Shown here one piece after another: positions 62,012-64,000 of a stretch of 64,000 nucleotides of DNA (positions are counted from its first letter, which is position 1; each line of letters begins with the position of its first letter). The notes beneath the pieces are model-generated. The model did no database searches. It saw only the letters and a program-made list of their open reading frames with translations, and was not told where the DNA came from. This stretch comes from Flavipsychrobacter sp. Lineage in GTDB: Bacteria; Bacteroidota; Bacteroidia; Chitinophagales; Chitinophagaceae. The position numbers were made by a program, and so were the translations under genes. The stretch spans positions 106,556 through 170,555 of the forward strand of contig JAFIGV010000013.1 in assembly GCA_017849575.1 (NCBI GenBank). The letters are read 5' to 3'.

Positions 62012-62956
62012 GTGAAAAAAATAACTACATCGCTATTGGTTCTGGGTGCGATCGTGGTCGCCAGTTCCTTTTCGAAAAAAGAGGAGAACATCACCATCGA
62101 AAAACTGGGTGAGCAATTGTTCTTCGATCCCATCTTGTCCGAAGACCGCAGCATCAGTTGCGCCTCCTGCCACAAGCCGGAATTTGCCTTTGCCGATACA
62201 AGTGCTGTAAGTACAGGGGTACATGGACGCAAGGGCAGCCGTAATGCACCCTCAGCCATGAATGTAAGCGCACGAGAGTCTTTGTTTTGGGATGGACGTG
62301 CAGCTACACTCGAGGAGCAGGCATTGGGACCCATTCAGGACCATAACGAGATGAACCTGCCGATTGCTACGGCACTGTGGCGGCTCAATCATAGCGCACG
62401 TTACAAAAGATTGTTCTACCAGGTGTTTCAACAGGCGGCCGATAAAAACAATCTGGGAAAAGCCCTTGCTGCCTACGAAAGAACCCTGGAAACCAGCAAT
62501 ACGCCCAACGACCGGTGGATGAATGATGAGCCGAATGGAATGACGGAGCAACAGGTACGAGGCCGGGTAGTTTTTCGTGAAAAAGGAAAATGTTTTGAAT
62601 GTCATTTCACGCCCGATTTTACCGGCGATGAGTACAGAAGCATAGGCCTGTTTAACGGCAAAGAACATAATGACAGTGGCCGCTATCGCATCACGAAGAA
62701 ACCGGAAGATATCGGCAAATTCAAAGTGCCGGGGCTGAGAAATGTGGCCATGACCGCACCTTATATGCATGATGGCAGCATGAAGACCCTTCGGGAGGTG
62801 ATAGACTATTACGATAATCCTCATGGTTCGTTGCCCACAGGTATCAACAGGGATAGCGTGCTTTCCGGACCGCTGGGACTTACAGAACAGGAGAAGGACG
62901 ATCTCGAGGCTTTTCTCAATGCACTTACAGATGACCGCTTTGTGAAGCGTCCTTAA
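62012..62956 (+). CDS. Di-heme cytochrome c peroxidase (MauG/CcpA family)
   Basis: 314 residues from the GTG at 62012 (VKKITTSLLVLGAIVVASSF gives a signal peptide); the longer frame begins with TTG. Two heme-binding motifs: CASCH near residue 50-54 and CFECH near residue 191-195. Other family landmarks are LGEQLFFDPILSEDRS, FWDGRAATLEEQALGPI, AMTAPYMHDGSMKTL and KVPGLRNVA. It reduces hydrogen peroxide in the periplasm with electrons from cytochromes. Sequence stays within the normal length. Confidence 0.93.
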   Translation: MKKITTSLLVLGAIVVASSFSKKEENITIEKLGEQLFFDPILSEDRSISCASCHKPEFAFADTSAVSTGVHGRKGSRNAPSAMNVSARESLFWDGRAATLEEQALGPIQDHNEMNLPIATALWRLNHSARYKRLFYQVFQQAADKNNLGKALAAYERTLETSNTPNDRWMNDEPNGMTEQQVRGRVVFREKGKCFECHFTPDFTGDEYRSIGLFNGKEHNDSGRYRITKKPEDIGKFKVPGLRNVAMTAPYMHDGSMKTLREVIDYYDNPHGSLPTGINRDSVLSGPLGLTEQEKDDLEAFLNALTDDRFVKRP

Positions 62957-62964
62957 AAAGGAGA

Positions 62965-63048
62965 CTAATCCTCATGTTCCTTGCGCGTTAATGTCAGCGC
63001 CACAAGAAGGCAGAGCAGACCCAAAACTATATTTCCGAATAGTGTCAT
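62965..63048 (-). CDS. Possible 27-residue membrane peptide
   Basis: The ATG at 63048 opens MTLFGNIVLGLLCLLVALTL, then TRKEHED and a TAG at 62965-62967. One hydrophobic helix with a charged tail. Its size resembles small subunits of membrane complexes (such as KdpF- or CydX-like peptides), but no such partner is nearby. No good promoter was found. Conservation in relatives would be decisive. Confidence 0.3.
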   Translation of the reverse strand: MTLFGNIVLGLLCLLVALTLTRKEHED

Positions 63049-63118
63049 AGAAACAGATAGTTTGGGATAAAGGCAAAAAAATCAATCCAACGGAGCCGCT
63101 ACAGCTAATGCTAATGCT

Positions 63119-63358
63119 TTACGGCACAAACAGCTTTCGCTTTTCAAAGCTGATAGTCTTGTCACCGATATGAAACTGATACAAGCCATCGGGCAAACCG
63201 CTCGTGCTGATGTTGTGTGTTTTTGTTTGCTGCGGTAGTTTTCCCCGACGCACCACCCGGCGGTGTTCATCTGAAAACTCGTACTGCAGTAATTCGCCCT
63301 GATCCTCGTTCAATACTACCCGCACTTCGTTGGCGAGGTGGCTATACATGATGTTCAT
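63119..63358 (-). CDS. Small orphan protein resembling a T9SS type-A domain
   Basis: 79 residues from the ATG at 63358, with an exact -7 box at 63380-63387. The sequence resembles a sorting domain alone: VRVVLNEDQGELLQYEF, then RRVVRRGKLPQQ, then STSGLPDGLYQFHIGD and a KRKLFVP end. It has no signal peptide, so it cannot itself be a Sec and T9SS cargo. It may act inside the cell, or be a fragment or a decoy module. Confidence 0.65.
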   Translation of the reverse strand: MNIMYSHLANEVRVVLNEDQGELLQYEFSDEHRRVVRRGKLPQQTKTHNISTSGLPDGLYQFHIGDKTISFEKRKLFVP

Positions 63359-63378
63359 GGTGCAAAGCGGCGCTTTTT

Positions 63379-63902
63379 ACAAATCTAACCTACGGATGTG
63401 ACCGGCAGATTATGGCAATGTTTCATTTATGTCAACGGCAGAGCTACTCGCAGAAAGTATCCACTTTGGCTAAAGCCGGACCAGCGTTCTCTCTAACCCT
63501 GGGCTAAAGCCCAGGGTTAAACTCATGAGCCGCGTGAACTTAGGCGACTGGCTAAGCGGGTATCGCTGGAAATGGCCCCACGTATTAGCGGGGCTTCAGC
63601 CATACGTTTGTAACCCAGGGTTTTAGCGCCGGGGAACGACTACAAATCCAACCTACGGATGTGACCGGCAGATTATGGCAATGTTTCTTTTATGTCAACG
63701 GCAGAGCTACTCGCAGAAAGTATCCACTTTGGCTAAAGCCGGCTCGACGTTCTCTCTAACCCTGGGCTAAAGTCCAGGGTTAAACTCATGTACCACGTGA
63801 ACTTAAGCGACTTGTTAAACGGTTATCGCTGGATATGGTCCCACGTATTAGCGAAGCTTCAGCCATACGGTGTTCCCCGGGGCTTTAGCCCCGGGGAACG
63901 AC
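63379..63902. repeat. 263-bp tandem duplication with GGCTAAAGCC-type palindromes
   Basis: Unit 1 starts at 63379 and unit 2 at 63642, both with ACAAATC then AACCTACGGATGTGACCGG, and they remain alignable to about 63902. Both contain arms TAACCCTGGGCT and AGCCCAGGGTTA (63494-63519; 63757-63782 with one wobble). Unit 2 ends with arms GTTCCCCGGGGCT and AGCCCCGGGGAAC (63872-63899); unit 1 has a degraded, hybrid version. Smaller GGCTAAAGCC cores lie at about 63470 and 63732. These are like REP elements. Confidence 0.85.
63380..63387 (-). promoter_or_regulatory. -7 box for the small orphan T9SS-domain-like gene
   Basis: On the minus strand TAGATTTG matches TAnnTTTG exactly, 21 bp before the ATG at 63358. 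It lies in the first bases of repeat unit 1; unit 2 has TGGATTTG at the same place, a one-base mismatch. Confidence 0.5.
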
Positions 63903-64000
63903 GCACACAAGGGGCGGCTTTAGCCAAAGACTGTCAACCACTTGACCCATCAGTCAATCCCAAAAAACACGGAACAATATCCACAACTCGGAATAAAAAA

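Larger units (their letters stand above)
63359..64000. other. Gene-free right end, mostly palindromic tandem repeat
   Basis: About 640 bp with no supported gene. The first 20 bp hold the promoter of the small orphan gene; 63379-63902 is the duplicated palindromic unit described separately, and the remainder has a further GGCTTTAGCC motif near 63917. Confidence 0.6.

Noticed and set aside
1..64000. tRNA, rRNA, riboswitch or tmRNA genes
   Set aside because: No cloverleaf-like sequences, rRNA segments or recognised aptamer consensus were noticed in the intergenic regions; this was judged by eye only.

Overview
The window looks like a chromosomal segment of a Bacteroidota bacterium, most likely from the Chitinophagaceae/Chitinophagales side. 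Several secreted proteins end in type IX secretion (T9SS) type-A sorting domains. Start regions repeatedly carry the Bacteroidota -7 element TAnnTTTG. Shine-Dalgarno sequences are mostly absent. There is also a flexirubin-free CrtI/CrtB/CrtZ/CrtYcd carotenoid cluster and a hybrid two-component 'Reg_prop' sensor. No rRNA, tRNA, integrase, transposase gene, prophage or CRISPR array was seen.

Layout. 1-7.4 kb: housekeeping genes (partial ORF, zinc-ribbon coiled-coil protein, Nif3-like protein, secreted endonuclease I; folD-queE-uppP operon; TerB-like protein and alanine dehydrogenase). 7.46-8.55 kb: repeat block 1. 8.5-11.4 kb: two secreted T9SS proteins. 11.7-12.7 kb: repeat block 2, then a lipoprotein. 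13.7-16.1 kb: ugd-uxs, which would make UDP-xylose from UDP-glucose. 16.2-17.1 kb: two lipoproteins. 17.2-23.0 kb: RND efflux operon (adaptor, pump, outer-membrane channel). 23.1-28.3 kb: small exported protein, PhnA-like protein, M48 protease, unknown secreted proteins. 28.7-36.3 kb: a prodomain-like lipoprotein, an S8/T9SS protease, a LytTR response regulator and a 1351-residue hybrid sensor kinase ending in an Hpt domain. 36.4-38.2 kb: arsenic locus (arsR, arsM, a 51-residue membrane peptide, arsC) with operator palindromes and no efflux pump. 38.3-41.0 kb: response regulator/PAS-PAS kinase pair and a DUF1287 protein. 41.1-46.6 kb: zinc alcohol dehydrogenase, DNA ligase D, SPW-VKOR membrane protein. 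46.8-51.7 kb: exported coiled-coil protein, carotenoid operon, TlpA-like thioredoxin. 51.8-57.8 kb: DUF47 protein, glycosyltransferase plus metallophosphoesterase, M13 peptidase, double-GNAT protein. 57.8-58.8 kb: repeat block 3. 58.8-63.4 kb: RF3, membrane protein, purine nucleoside phosphorylase, di-heme peroxidase, a small orphan T9SS-domain-like protein. 63.4-63.9 kb: a 263-bp tandem duplication carrying long GC-rich palindromes.

The most notable observations are these. (1) A stand-alone lipoprotein aligns without gaps over 72 residues with the propeptide region of the T9SS subtilase encoded 7 bp downstream, suggesting a dedicated inhibitor or chaperone. (2) Three composite repeat blocks share the same modules and all sit flush against the stop codon of a minus-strand gene. 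(3) The arsenic locus has a canonical TTG-N19-TAnnTTTG promoter whose -7 box is the centre of the operator palindrome, and it lacks a pump gene while encoding an unlisted 51-residue membrane peptide. (4) A palindromic GGCTAAAGCC-core repeat has been tandemly duplicated at the right edge. All functional statements are from reading the sequence and family knowledge; no searches were run.
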